A DNA stretch of 64,000 bases from Enterocloster bolteae (GCF_002234575.2 NZ_CP022464.2:2108001-2172000), one strand, 5' to 3'. Positions 42,003 through 51,602 are shown, counted from the first letter of the stretch. Made by a program: numbers and translations. Notes: generated from the sequence alone by a model not told the origin.

Positions 42003-42073
42003 TCCTGCCATTGTGGAGATCAGAACCGCATGGTAAAATGAGAAAAGACTGGTTTGCACAAAGGAGAGGCCAA

Positions 42074-42997
42074 ATGAAGGATGTAAAGAAAATATGCAAA
42101 ATAGCTGTCATCCAGGCCGCGCCTGTCATGTTTGACAAGGATGCCTGCACACAGAAGGCCGTGGATTTGATTCAGGAGGCATCCCGGAGGGGAGCCCAGC
42201 TTATGGTGTTTCCGGAACTGTTCATACCGGGCTACCCTTACGGCATGACATTCGGGTTCCGGGTGGGCAGCCGCAGCGGGGAGGGAAGGCAGGACTGGAA
42301 GCTGTATCTGGATAACTCCATTCTGGTTCCCGGGAAAGAGACAGAAAAAATAGGCATGGCTGCGCGGGAAGCAGGGGCTTACGTCAGCATCGGTGTTTCC
42401 GAACGGGATGGGGTGACAGGAACGCTTTACAATACAAATCTGTTTTTCTCACCCCGGGGAAGCCTGGTTTGTGTACACAGGAAGTTAAAGCCCACAGGGG
42501 CTGAGCGGGTGGTATGGGGGGACGCCGACCGGGGATATTTTCCGGTTGAGGATACGCCCTGGGGGGTGATGGGAAGCCTGATCTGCTGGGAAAGCTATAT
42601 GCCCCTGGCCAGGGCGGCCTTGTATGAAAAGGGAGTGGCCCTGTATATTTCCCCTAATACAAATGACAATCCGGAATGGCAGTCCACGGTACAGCACATT
42701 GCTCTGGAGGGAAGGTGCTATTTCATCAACTGTAACATGTATATTACAAGAGACATGTATCCTGAAAACCTGTGCTGCCGGGATGAGATTGACGGGCTGC
42801 CGGATACGGTGTGCCGGGGAGGCAGCTGCATTGTGGACCCATACGGGCACTACGTGACAGAGCCGGTGTGGGATAAGGAAGCCGTTATCTATGCGGATCT
42901 GGAGATGGACAGGGTAAGCGCCAGCCGGATGGAATTTGATGTCTGCGGCCACTATTCCCGTCCGGATGTGCTGAGGCTTCAGATTGACGACAGATAA
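42074..42997 (+). CDS. Nitrilase family carbon-nitrogen hydrolase
   Basis: A 307-residue member of branch 1 (nitrilase/cyanide hydratase type). The catalytic triad is visible: Glu48 (VFPELFIPGYPYG), Lys137 (VHRKLKPTGAERVVWGDAD) and Cys171 (LICWESYMPLARAA). The RxxWGxGD and CWE-xY-MPL forms resemble true aliphatic or arylacetonitrilases more than amidases. A nitrile substrate in a gut bacterium might be plant-derived, which is inference. The ATG follows AAGGAGAGG. It lies 20 bases before the hybrid kinase gene, so the two are probably co-transcribed. Confidence 0.87.
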   Translation: MKDVKKICKIAVIQAAPVMFDKDACTQKAVDLIQEASRRGAQLMVFPELFIPGYPYGMTFGFRVGSRSGEGRQDWKLYLDNSILVPGKETEKIGMAAREAGAYVSIGVSERDGVTGTLYNTNLFFSPRGSLVCVHRKLKPTGAERVVWGDADRGYFPVEDTPWGVMGSLICWESYMPLARAALYEKGVALYISPNTNDNPEWQSTVQHIALEGRCYFINCNMYITRDMYPENLCCRDEIDGLPDTVCRGGSCIVDPYGHYVTEPVWDKEAVIYADLEMDRVSASRMEFDVCGHYSRPDVLRLQIDDR

Positions 42998-43017
42998 TCC
43001 AGAGGAAAGCAGGTTTT

Positions 43018-46000
43018 ATGGGCGTGAAGACAGAATCAGATACAGGGCAGCATCAGCGGCTGGAGGATGTGAAGAAACTGGCCAGCCGTATTATGCACAT
43101 GCACTATTGCGAGCATGATATAGAGGGAATCACCTCCTGCTTTTCAGAACAGTTTTCCTGGATGGGGGCTGGGGAGCAGGAGTATTTGTCAGGCCGGAAG
43201 GCCTGCGCGGACCACTTCCGCAAATTCAGGGAGAGCATACCTGACTGTAATATATGGGATGAGGAGTACGATGTGGTCTGTCCCATGGAAAACGTGTATG
43301 TTGTTATGGGAAGGATGTGGATAGCCACGGATCCCGGCACCCGGATGTACCTGAAAGTACATCAGAGGGTGACCTTTGTATTTCGGGATACGGAGGACGG
43401 GCTTACATGCTCCCATATCCACTGCTCCAATCCTTATCAGGAAATGCTGGATGGGGAAAGCTTTCCGGAGAAAATCGGCAGGCAGTCCTATGAGTATGTC
43501 CAGGAGCGTTTAAATGCTCTGGAGGAGGAGACAAAACAGCAGAACCGCCAGCTGGAGGTCATCATGTCCTCCATTGCGGGCGGATTAAAGATAAGCAATG
43601 ACGATGAAACCTACTCCTTTGCATTTGTCAGCAAGGAGGCGGCAGCCCTGTTCGGCTATACCGTGGAGGAATTCATGGAGGTAACCGGGGGGACAGCTGT
43701 GGGCAACGTATATCCTCCGGACCTTCCCGGCGCCCTGGCTGACTGTGCCGAGGCGTTCAGGGACGGAAATCTTACATATTCCACCCGTTACAGGGTGCGC
43801 TGTAAGGACGGAAGCCTGAAATGGATCATTGACAGCGGAAAAAAAGCCCAGGACGCAGACGGGAACTGGATGGTCAACAGCCTGTACCTGGATGTGACCC
43901 GGTCAGAGGAGGACGCCCAGCGCCTGAGGGAGCAGACCCAGCTGCTGACCAGTATTTACGATACGGTTCCATGCGGCATCATCCGTTTTGTCAGGGACAT
44001 AGAGGGCGGATACCGTCTTGTTTCCATCAACAGGGCCGTCCTGAATCTGATGGGCTACAAGGATATGGAGGAGGGTTTAAACGACTGGCACGACGGCGTC
44101 CTGGGAGCTGTGCTGGAGGAGGACCGCCTGATTCTGCAGGAGGCGTACCGCAAACTGAGGGAGATTGGTGACCGGCAGGACCAGGAATACAGGGTCAGGT
44201 GGAAGGACGGAAGTATCCACTGGCTGGAGGGGACCAGCATGGTGGTGGGGGTAACTCCCCAGGGTGAGGATATTTTACAGCGCACGGCTGTGGATATCAC
44301 CCAGCGCAAGATTCTTCAGGAACAGCTGGAGCGGGAGCAGGAGATGTACCGGGTTTCCATGGAGGTCAGTTCAGCCGTCATGTTTGAGTACCGGATGGAC
44401 GAGGATGTATTTATCAGCTATGAGCCAAAGACAGGACAGGGTGTGCTACGTAACGAACTGAGGGATTACTCCAGGACGCTGCTAAAACGGCAGGTGGTGC
44501 ACCCGGATGATGTGCCCACAGTCATTGACAATATATGCAACGGCCGATCTGAGGTATTTGAAGTCCGCGTGTCCGTTCCCGGCGGTGAGCCCGGAACCTA
44601 TATATGGCACAGGGTCAACAGCAGGCTGATGATGGAGAATGGGAAGCCCAGCCGGGTGGTGGGCGCGCTCCACAATATCCATTCCATGAAATCAAAACTG
44701 TCAGAGAACAGCGAGCGGCTGTATATGAGCCAGTCAGCGCTTCAGGCCATCAATGGCGTGTATATGAGTATTTTCTATGTGAACCTGCCGGAGGACAGCT
44801 ATTATGCGGTAAGGCTGCCGGAGGTGCGCGGTGGGGCGGTGCTGCCGAGGAACGGGTGCTACTCCACAGAGCTTTGCAGTTATATCCTGTCCGATGTGGA
44901 CCAGGCGGACAGAAAACGGGTGATGTCCATCTGTGAGCGTGAATGGCTTCTGGGGGAACTGGCCGGAGGAAACGAACACATTGAGGTGGAGTTCAGGCAC
45001 GGCTTCTCTCCTCTGTGGCTGCGTCTGGAGGTCCACATGGTTGCCTCCAAGGAGGGCAGGCCCAGGACGGCCATTATAGCCCTGCGCAACATCAGCGCCG
45101 AGAAACAGCGGGAATTGGAGTATTATGATGAGGAGAAGAAGGCAAAGCACGCCCTGGAGGAGGCGTATGATTCACTGAACCGGGCCAACCAGGCAAAGTC
45201 GGATTTTCTTTCCAGGATGAGCCACGACATCCGCACGCCCATGAATGCAATCATGGGCATGACTGCCATAGCCCAGAGCAATCTTAACAACCGTGATAAG
45301 ATAGAGGACTGTCTGTCTAAAATCAGTCTCTCGGGCAGCCACCTTCTGGATTTAATCAATAAGGTGCTGGACATGTCGAAAATAGAGTCCGGCAATGTGG
45401 GACTGAGCGAAGATGCCTTCTGCCTGGAGGAATTGGTGGAGGAGGTATCCCTTATCGTAAAACCGGATATGGACAGCAAAGGACAGGAACTGTCCATCAG
45501 CTTAAAAGAGATAGACCACCATGCCGTATATGGGGACGCGGTCCGGGTCAAACAGATTCTCATTAATCTGCTGTCCAACGCCGTGAAGTACACCTCTGAC
45601 AGGGGGCATATAGCCGTATCCCTGGAAGAGAAGCTTTCCAGTGAAAGCGGGGTGGGATGCTTTGAGTTTGTGGTGGAGGACGACGGAATCGGCATGGCCC
45701 CGGAATTCCTGGAAAAGCTGTTCATGCCCTTTGAACGGGCTGAGGATTCCCGGGTCAGCCAGGTCCAGGGAACGGGACTGGGGCTGGCCATAACCAGGAA
45801 TCTGGTGCAGATGATGAACGGCACCATACGGGTGGAAAGCCAGCTGAACAGGGGAACCCGGTTCATTGCCACCATATATCTGAAACTTGCCGGGGAGGAA
45901 GATACCGGAGAACGGTCCCAGAACGGAAATACCCCCAGGACCCCGGCTTCATTTCCGCCCGGAACATGTGTGCTGCTTGCAGAGGACAATGAGCTGAACC

Positions 46001-46374
46001 GTGAAATCGTGGTGGAGCTGTTGTCTATGTTCAACATCACGGCTGTATGCGCTGTCAACGGCCGGGAGGCCGTGGAACGGTTTGAGACAGACCCGCCTGG
46101 GACCTACGCCCTTATCCTCATGGATATACAGATGCCGGTTATGGACGGTTACACGGCTGCCAGTGCTATCCGCAGCCTGGGAAAGACCGGCAGGCGGCCG
46201 GACGGGACTGGGATTCCCATTATCGCCCTTACGGCAAACGCATTTGCCGACGACGTGTACCGGGCCAAACAGGCGGGAATGGATGAGCATGTAACCAAGC
46301 CGCTGGAAATCAGCCGTCTGCTGGAAATCATGCACCGGTACCTGGACGTTCCAGCCCGGAACCGTACAGAATAA
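43018..46374 (+). CDS. Soluble hybrid histidine kinase with NTF2-like and PAS domains
   Basis: A 1118-residue protein without a transmembrane segment. Domains in order: a SnoaL/NTF2-like domain (~10-140; YCEHDIEGITSCFSEQFSWMG, GRKACADHFRKF), three to four PAS-type modules (~175-690, with RVRCKDGSLKWIIDSG and RVRWKDGSIHWLEG), HisKA with His736 (FLSRMSHDIRTPMNAIMG), HATPase (LINLLSNAVKYT, DDGIGM, GTGLGLAITR) and a receiver with Asp1036 (LILMDIQMPVMDG). No output domain, so a partner regulator or HPt protein is missing here. Clostridial kinases of this form sense cytoplasmic signals. It is probably in one operon with the nitrilase. Confidence 0.9.
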   Translation: MGVKTESDTGQHQRLEDVKKLASRIMHMHYCEHDIEGITSCFSEQFSWMGAGEQEYLSGRKACADHFRKFRESIPDCNIWDEEYDVVCPMENVYVVMGRMWIATDPGTRMYLKVHQRVTFVFRDTEDGLTCSHIHCSNPYQEMLDGESFPEKIGRQSYEYVQERLNALEEETKQQNRQLEVIMSSIAGGLKISNDDETYSFAFVSKEAAALFGYTVEEFMEVTGGTAVGNVYPPDLPGALADCAEAFRDGNLTYSTRYRVRCKDGSLKWIIDSGKKAQDADGNWMVNSLYLDVTRSEEDAQRLREQTQLLTSIYDTVPCGIIRFVRDIEGGYRLVSINRAVLNLMGYKDMEEGLNDWHDGVLGAVLEEDRLILQEAYRKLREIGDRQDQEYRVRWKDGSIHWLEGTSMVVGVTPQGEDILQRTAVDITQRKILQEQLEREQEMYRVSMEVSSAVMFEYRMDEDVFISYEPKTGQGVLRNELRDYSRTLLKRQVVHPDDVPTVIDNICNGRSEVFEVRVSVPGGEPGTYIWHRVNSRLMMENGKPSRVVGALHNIHSMKSKLSENSERLYMSQSALQAINGVYMSIFYVNLPEDSYYAVRLPEVRGGAVLPRNGCYSTELCSYILSDVDQADRKRVMSICEREWLLGELAGGNEHIEVEFRHGFSPLWLRLEVHMVASKEGRPRTAIIALRNISAEKQRELEYYDEEKKAKHALEEAYDSLNRANQAKSDFLSRMSHDIRTPMNAIMGMTAIAQSNLNNRDKIEDCLSKISLSGSHLLDLINKVLDMSKIESGNVGLSEDAFCLEELVEEVSLIVKPDMDSKGQELSISLKEIDHHAVYGDAVRVKQILINLLSNAVKYTSDRGHIAVSLEEKLSSESGVGCFEFVVEDDGIGMAPEFLEKLFMPFERAEDSRVSQVQGTGLGLAITRNLVQMMNGTIRVESQLNRGTRFIATIYLKLAGEEDTGERSQNGNTPRTPASFPPGTCVLLAEDNELNREIVVELLSMFNITAVCAVNGREAVERFETDPPGTYALILMDIQMPVMDGYTAASAIRSLGKTGRRPDGTGIPIIALTANAFADDVYRAKQAGMDEHVTKPLEISRLLEIMHRYLDVPARNRTE

Positions 46375-46555
46375 AAGTCCGGATTAAAAGTTTGTTAAAG
46401 AATGGGCCATCCCCTTGTGTAATCCCGGTTTATCCAATATAATAGGCCGTAAACAGAATTACATGAGGAGAAGACGGATTCCATGGATGACGAATTCGGC
46501 GGCACTGCCCCGAAGCATAGATATTTCGATACAATTTACCACATAAGTGGGATAA

Positions 46556-46603
46556 GGCATGGCTTGCGCACAATTGGGCGCAGGCCGTGTCTTTTTGTTT
46601 TTT
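46556..46603 (+). terminator. Strong terminator or attenuator upstream of ytvI
   Basis: A 14-bp stem, left arm GGCATGGCTTGCGC and right arm GCGCAGGCCGTGTC (three G-T pairs), has an 8-base loop and a TTTTTGTTTTTT tail. It lies 180 bases after the kinase gene and 68 bases before ytvI, so it may act as the kinase operon's terminator or as an attenuator in a ytvI leader. Nothing else is identified in 46375-46670. Confidence 0.8.
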
Positions 46604-46670
46604 ACCGGCTTGCCCATAAAAGGTGCGCCGTCCATGGATGTTATTCCTGTCCGGACAGAAAGGAAGAATA

Positions 46671-47789
46671 ATGAAGACCGAAGCGAGAAAAATATTTATC
46701 ATTAACTGCATGTACTTTACAATCCTGCTGCTGGCAGCCTTTGTACTGCTGAAATACGGGCTGCCCATGGTGGCCCCCTTTGTCACTGCGTTTGTGATCG
46801 CGTATCTGTTAAGGAGGCCAATCTGCTTTGCGTCAGTCCGTCTGCACATGAACAGGAAGATTACAGCTATTCTTATGGTGCTCCTGTTCTACAGTGTGGC
46901 TGGGCTGCTGTTTACCCTTCTCTGCGTCAAGATGTTTTCCAACGGGAAATCGTTGGTGGCAAGCCTGCCGTCGGTTTATGCCAATTATGCGGAACCTGTG
47001 TTTACCGGGATTTTCGGAGGCATCGAACAATATCTTCTGCGGATGGACCCGTCTCTCCTTGGGGCCTTAGAGGAGCTGGAGGGACATTTTGTGCAGTCCG
47101 CGGGACAGATGGTATCAGGAATCTCCATGTCAGTCATGGGATGGCTTTCCGGCTTCGCCTCATCCCTTCCTGGTATGTTTATCAATCTGCTGCTCATGGT
47201 CATTACCACCTTTTTCATTGCGGCTGATTATGAACTGCTGACCGGATTCTGTCTGCGGCAGCTGGGGGAACGGCCCAAGGAGGTATTTATGGAGATACAG
47301 TCCTATGTGGTGGGCACCCTTTTTGTGTGTATCCGCTCCTATGCCCTGATTATGACCATTACCTTTGTGGAACTGTCCATTGGACTGACGCTTATTGGGG
47401 TGGAGAATTCACTGGTTATTGCGTTTCTTATCGCTGTATTTGACATTCTTCCCGTGCTGGGGACAGGGGGAATCATGATCCCGTGGACGGTCATCACTGC
47501 CCTTATGGGCAGCCACGGCCTGGCACTGGGGCTTCTGGTGGTGTATCTGGTCATAACGGTTGTGCGCAATATCATAGAGCCTAAAATTGTAGGGAGCCAG
47601 ATTGGCCTTCACCCGGTGGTGACGCTGGTGAGCATGTTTGTGGGAGCGCAGCTTTTGGGGGTACTGGGATTATTCGGATTTCCCATTGGCCTGTCCCTGC
47701 TGCGCTATCTGAATGAGACAGGGTCCATCCGGCTGTTTAAGACGGCAGGGGAAGAATCGCAGCAGTTATTCCATAAGGAACAGATTTAA
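46671..47789 (+). CDS. ytvI: AI-2E family transporter, YtvI-like
   Basis: A 372-residue membrane protein with eight or so helices of the AI-2E/PerM superfamily: LKYGLPMVAPFVTAFVIAYLLRRP, GMFINLLLMVITTFFIAADYELL, and FLIAVFDILPVLGTGGIMIPWTVITALMG. The C-terminal VRNIIEPKIVGSQIGLHPVVTLVSMFVGAQLLG is diagnostic. The YtvI group is called a sporulation integral membrane protein in Bacillus and Clostridia. The start ATG has AAGGAAG; a longer frame starts inside the leader. The last codons begin a 14-base tandem repeat. Confidence 0.87.
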   Translation: MKTEARKIFIINCMYFTILLLAAFVLLKYGLPMVAPFVTAFVIAYLLRRPICFASVRLHMNRKITAILMVLLFYSVAGLLFTLLCVKMFSNGKSLVASLPSVYANYAEPVFTGIFGGIEQYLLRMDPSLLGALEELEGHFVQSAGQMVSGISMSVMGWLSGFASSLPGMFINLLLMVITTFFIAADYELLTGFCLRQLGERPKEVFMEIQSYVVGTLFVCIRSYALIMTITFVELSIGLTLIGVENSLVIAFLIAVFDILPVLGTGGIMIPWTVITALMGSHGLALGLLVVYLVITVVRNIIEPKIVGSQIGLHPVVTLVSMFVGAQLLGVLGLFGFPIGLSLLRYLNETGSIRLFKTAGEESQQLFHKEQI

Positions 47790-47830
47790 AGGAACAGATT
47801 GAAAGAACCAGATTTCAGGAACCAGATTTC
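47775..47830 (+). repeat. Four-copy 14-nt tandem repeat across the ytvI stop codon
   Basis: AAGGAACAGATTTA, AAGGAACAGATTGA, AAGAACCAGATTTC, AGGAACCAGATTTC in exact 14-base register; the first unit contains the last codons and part of the stop. Confidence 0.9.
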
Positions 47831-47911
47831 CTTCCATCACGTATTGCATCCCTGCCGGTATGCTTGGTATAATGGTAGGGATAAGCGGGAGAGGAGGGAA
47901 TGCAGAAGATT

Positions 47912-48526
47912 ATGACTGAAAAAGAACGGATGTTGTCGGAAAAGCTTTATATACCAATGGATGAGGCGCTTGCAGCAGACTGTGCCAGGTCCAGGCGGCT
48001 GGTCCGTCTGATTAATGGGACCACGGAAGAACAGGCGGAGTACAGGGTGCAGCTTTTTAAGGAACTGTTTGGCAGGACAGGGGAAAATCTATGGGTGGAG
48101 CCGCCTTTTCACTGCGACTACGGCTGCCATATTTCTGTGGGTGAAAATTTCTATGCCAATTTTGACTGTATCATTCTGGATGTATGTGATGTGACCATCG
48201 GAGATAATGTATTCCTCGCCCCCAGGGTTTGTATCTATACCGCAGGGCATCCCATCGACGCCGGAGTACGCCGCAGACAGCTGGAATACGGAAAGAAGGT
48301 AGTGATTGGGAATGATGTGTGGGTGGGAGGAAATACCGTCATCAATCCCGGAGTCACCATTGGGGACAATGTGGTCATTGGTTCAGGTTCCGTGGTTACG
48401 AAGGACATTCCATCCGGCGTCATTGCGGCCGGGAACCCCTGCCGTGTCCTCCGGCCTGTTACAGAGGAGGATACCAGGTACTGGGAGGAGCTTGAAAGAG
48501 AATATCGAAGGGACAGAGGAGAGTAA
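47912..48526 (+). CDS. Sugar O-acetyltransferase, maltose acetyltransferase type
   Basis: A ~204-residue left-handed beta-helix enzyme with the Mac N-terminal helix domain (MTEKERMLSEKLYIPMDEAL). Hexapeptide repeats follow (FHCDYGCHISVGENFYANF, VTIGDNVFLAPRVCIYTAGHPIDA with the catalytic His, VVIGNDVWVGGNTVINPGVTIGDNVVIGSGSVV). It transfers acetyl from acetyl-CoA to sugars. I start at the Met that matches the family N-terminus. An ATG four codons earlier is too close to GGAGG (two bases). It ends a few bases before the methyltransferase gene. Confidence 0.9.
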   Translation: MTEKERMLSEKLYIPMDEALAADCARSRRLVRLINGTTEEQAEYRVQLFKELFGRTGENLWVEPPFHCDYGCHISVGENFYANFDCIILDVCDVTIGDNVFLAPRVCIYTAGHPIDAGVRRRQLEYGKKVVIGNDVWVGGNTVINPGVTIGDNVVIGSGSVVTKDIPSGVIAAGNPCRVLRPVTEEDTRYWEELEREYRRDRGE

Positions 48527-48530
48527 AGAC

Positions 48531-49595
48531 ATGGAACAGGAAGGCCAGAAGCATCAGCGCCGTGTGCGCTACAAGGGAACGCATCCCAAACGTTACGAGG
48601 AAAAATATAAGGAGCTCCAGCCGGAAAAGTACCCGGAAACCGTGGCAAAGGTCATCCAGAAGGGAAGCACCCCTGTGGGTATGCATATCCCTATCATGGT
48701 AAATGAGATACTGGAGTTCCTTCAGATACAGCCTGGCCAGACTGGCCTGGACGCCACCCTGGGATACGGGGGCCATACCAGCAGGATGCTGGAGCGCCTG
48801 GAGTCAAAGGGCCATATCTATGCCCTGGATGTGGATTCCATCGAGATGGAAAAGACCAGGCAGCGGCTTGAACATATGGGCTATGGGCCGGAGATACTCA
48901 CCATCCGGAAACTGAACTTTGCCAATATAGACCAGATAGCCGGAGAATTCGGGCCGCTGGATTTTGTGCTGGCAGATTTAGGCGTGTCATCCATGCAGAT
49001 TGATAATCCGTCCAGAGGCTTTTCTTTTAAGAAAGAAGGCCCCCTGGACCTGCGTCTGGACCCTCTTAAGGGAGAGCCTGCATCAGAGCGGCTGAAGGGT
49101 CTTACCCAGGAGGAATTAACAGGCATGCTCATGGAGAATTCCGACGAACCCTACGCAGAGGAGATTGCCCGTACGGTTATGGGTGAAATCAAGCGGGGAA
49201 GGGAGGTTGCCACCACCACCAGGCTATATGAGATGGTAGACAGGGCGCTGGCGTTCATTCCGGAGGAGGAACGGAAGGAGGCAGTGAAGAAGTCCTGCCA
49301 GAGGACATTTCAGGCCCTGCGCATTGATGTGAACAGCGAATTCGAGGTGTTGTATGAATTTCTGGACAAGCTTCCCGGCGTATTAAAGCCGGGAGGAAGG
49401 GCAGCCATCCTGACCTTTCACTCCGGCGAGGACAGGATTGTGAAGAAATCATTTAAGGAAATGTACAGGGCAGGCCTTTACAGCCAGGTTGCCGGGGATG
49501 TGATACGTCCTTCGGCAGAGGAGTGCAGGATGAACAGCCGTGCCCATTCCACGAAAATGCGGTGGGCCATAAAAGCAGAAGACAGTAACAGTTAG
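48531..49595 (+). CDS. RsmH-like 16S rRNA m4C methyltransferase with N-terminal extension
   Basis: A 354-residue class I SAM methyltransferase of RsmH type: HIPIMVNEILEFL, LDATLGYGGHTSRMLE, FVLADLGVSSMQIDNPSRGFSF, LDLRLDP, TFQALRIDVNSE and LTFHSGEDRIVKKSFKE. RsmH methylates C1402 of 16S rRNA. This version has ~60 extra basic N-terminal residues (RRVRYKGTHPKRYEEKYKELQPEKY) and is not next to mra/fts genes, so it may be a paralogue rather than the division-cluster rsmH. The start is set by GAGGAG. Its last codons begin a 14-base repeat. Confidence 0.85.
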   Translation: MEQEGQKHQRRVRYKGTHPKRYEEKYKELQPEKYPETVAKVIQKGSTPVGMHIPIMVNEILEFLQIQPGQTGLDATLGYGGHTSRMLERLESKGHIYALDVDSIEMEKTRQRLEHMGYGPEILTIRKLNFANIDQIAGEFGPLDFVLADLGVSSMQIDNPSRGFSFKKEGPLDLRLDPLKGEPASERLKGLTQEELTGMLMENSDEPYAEEIARTVMGEIKRGREVATTTRLYEMVDRALAFIPEEERKEAVKKSCQRTFQALRIDVNSEFEVLYEFLDKLPGVLKPGGRAAILTFHSGEDRIVKKSFKEMYRAGLYSQVAGDVIRPSAEECRMNSRAHSTKMRWAIKAEDSNS

Positions 49596-49628
49596 GCAGA
49601 AACAGTTAGGCAGTAACAGTTAGTCAGA
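49587..49628 (+). repeat. Three-copy 14-nt tandem repeat across the rsmH-like stop codon
   Basis: AACAGTTAGGCAGA, AACAGTTAGGCAGT, AACAGTTAGTCAGA in exact register. The stop TAG is part of the first unit. Confidence 0.9.
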
Positions 49629-49645
49629 GGCAGGGAGGTATCATA

Positions 49646-50659
49646 ATGAAAGCTTTATTTATAGGGGGAACAGGAACCATCAGCACAGCGGTGGCAGCGC
49701 TGGCCATGGATAAAGGATGGGAGGTTACCCTTCTCAACAGGGGTTCCAAACCTGTGCCGGAGGGGATGGAGTCCATGGTTGCGGACATTCACGACGAGGC
49801 AGCAGTGGCCCGTATAATGGAGGGCAGGACATATGATGTGGTGGCCCAGTTCATTGCATATGGGGCGGAGGACGTGCAACGCGACATACGGCTCTTCCAG
49901 GAAAAGACAAGGCAGTATATCTTTATCAGCAGCGCGTCCGCGTACCAGAAACCAGCGGCAGGCTGTCCCATAACGGAGAGCACGCCTTTAATCAACCCTT
50001 ACTGGGAATATTCACGTAAAAAGATTGATGCGGAGGAGGTGCTTACGGCAGCATACCGCAAGAATGGATTCCCGGTAACGATTGTGCGCCCCAGCCATAC
50101 ATATGATGGTAAAAAGCCGCCGGTAGCCATACATGGCCATAAGGGAAACTGGCAGATATTAAAGCGGATACTGGAGGGAAAGCCGGTTATCATACCGGGG
50201 GACGGCACCTCCCTGTGGACACTGACCCATTCCGCTGATTTTGCCAGGGGGTATGTGGGCCTGATGGGCAATCCCCATGCCATAGGCAATGCCTACCATA
50301 TTACCAGCGATGAGTCCATGACATGGAACCAGATTTATGAAACGCTGGCAGAGGCATTGGACAGACCTCTTAACGCCCTTCATGTGGCATCTGATTTTCT
50401 GGCAGAGCACGGAAAGGAATATGATTTTGCAGGCCAGCTTCTGGGGGATAAGGCGTGTACAGTCCTGTTTGACAACACAAAAATCAAGAGGGCTGTGCCT
50501 GATTTTGTATGCACCGTATCCATGGCAGAGGGGATTAGAAGCTCGGTCCGCTATATGATGGACCATCCGGAGAGCCAGACACCGGACCCGCAGTTTGATG
50601 CGTGGTGCGACCGGATTGCCGGGGCATGGAAGGCTGCGGATGAGGCATTTGGAAAATAG
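49646..50659 (+). CDS. NAD-dependent epimerase/dehydratase-like protein
   Basis: A 337-residue extended SDR: MKALFIGGTGTISTAV nucleotide-binding loop, DVVAQFIAYG, FISSASAYQ, and NPYWEYSRKKIDAEE supplying the Tyr-x3-Lys pair. Then the C-terminal IIPGDGTSLWTLTHSADFARGYVG segment. The atypical form (GDG-x4-WTLTH-x-DFA) resembles CSP41/NAD-dependent epimerases of unknown substrate, perhaps acting on sugars or RNA. The start follows GGGAGGTA. It does not seem linked functionally to its neighbours. Confidence 0.8.
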   Translation: MKALFIGGTGTISTAVAALAMDKGWEVTLLNRGSKPVPEGMESMVADIHDEAAVARIMEGRTYDVVAQFIAYGAEDVQRDIRLFQEKTRQYIFISSASAYQKPAAGCPITESTPLINPYWEYSRKKIDAEEVLTAAYRKNGFPVTIVRPSHTYDGKKPPVAIHGHKGNWQILKRILEGKPVIIPGDGTSLWTLTHSADFARGYVGLMGNPHAIGNAYHITSDESMTWNQIYETLAEALDRPLNALHVASDFLAEHGKEYDFAGQLLGDKACTVLFDNTKIKRAVPDFVCTVSMAEGIRSSVRYMMDHPESQTPDPQFDAWCDRIAGAWKAADEAFGK

Positions 50660-50727
50660 GGATTGGTTGGGAAACGGTTGGATGCATCAGCAGTGAAAGC
50701 GGATATACGGCAGGAGGTCCGGGGCAT

Positions 50728-51324
50728 ATGGATGGATGTACATGGTGTCTGTGCAATGAAAAGATGAAGAAATACCACGATGAAGAATGGGGCGTCCCTC
50801 TTCATGATGACCACAGGCAGTTTGAGTTTCTCATGATGGAAGTTATGCAGTGCGGGCTGAACTGGAATATGATGATACAGAAACGGGAAATCTTCAGACA
50901 GTGCTTTGACGGGTTTGATTACGACAAGATTGCGTCATATGAAGAGGAGGATATTGAACGGATTCTGTCCTGTGAAGGAATGATTAAATCCCGCAGAAAG
51001 GTAGAGGCTGTTATCCATAATGCCAGGTGTTTCCAGAAGGTCAGGCAGGAATACGGCTCATTCAGCTCGTACATATGGGGCTTTTCCGGGGGAAAGACCA
51101 TTCTCTACGCAGGCCATCAAAAGGGAAAAATCCCGGCCCAGAACGCCCTGTCCCAGCAGCTCAGCCAGGATTTGAGGAAACGCGGTTTCAAGTACCTGGG
51201 TCCGGTCACGGTTTACTCCCATCTCCAGGCCTGCGGGGTGATTAATGACCATGTGGAAGGATGTTTCCGGTATCATGATTTGATAGAGCATTACCCCACT
51301 GTGAAGAAGCGGGATAAGAAGTAG
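50728..51324 (+). CDS. tag: DNA-3-methyladenine glycosylase I
   Basis: A 198-residue base-excision enzyme that removes 3-methyladenine. It shows the Tag signature CTWCLCNEKMKKYHDEEWGVPLHDDHRQFEFLMMEVMQCGLNWNMMIQKRE and a later GFKYLGPVTVYSHLQACGVINDH with the zinc-type Cys/His ligands. The start ATG is well spaced after AGGAGGT. The last codons take part in a 16-base duplication, and a terminator follows. Confidence 0.93.
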   Translation: MDGCTWCLCNEKMKKYHDEEWGVPLHDDHRQFEFLMMEVMQCGLNWNMMIQKREIFRQCFDGFDYDKIASYEEEDIERILSCEGMIKSRRKVEAVIHNARCFQKVRQEYGSFSSYIWGFSGGKTILYAGHQKGKIPAQNALSQQLSQDLRKRGFKYLGPVTVYSHLQACGVINDHVEGCFRYHDLIEHYPTVKKRDKK

Positions 51325-51340
51325 GCGGGCTAAGAAGTAG
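51309..51340 (+). repeat. Two-copy 16-nt tandem duplication across the tag stop codon
   Basis: GCGGGATAAGAAGTAG is followed directly by GCGGGCTAAGAAGTAG, one mismatch. The first copy encodes the last residues and the stop. Confidence 0.88.
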
Positions 51341-51376
51341 GATGTATCTATAATATTTGTCTGCAACATGGAGATG

Positions 51377-51416
51377 AAAGGGGTTCCAGGCTGTCCAGGG
51401 CTGGGAATCCCTTTTG
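51377..51416 (+). terminator. Terminator after tag
   Basis: AAAGGGGTTCC pairs with GGGAATCCCTTT (one G-T), followed by TTTTG. Nothing else is identified in the 51341-51602 gap except the ribosome site of the next gene. Confidence 0.7.
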
Positions 51417-51602
51417 TCCGTATGGGCTGTTTTCTGCGGTCTCCGCCCGGAATTCCTCTGCTTTCTCCATACGACAGAAAAGCTTTAACTGAAATTAAGA
51501 ATTACTAAAAGAACAAAGGCCCCATGTGTGCTACCATAGAATCATCAGAGATATCAGGGCGGTTGGGGAACCGGAAGCACCTGATGCAAGGAGGAGACTA
51601 TT

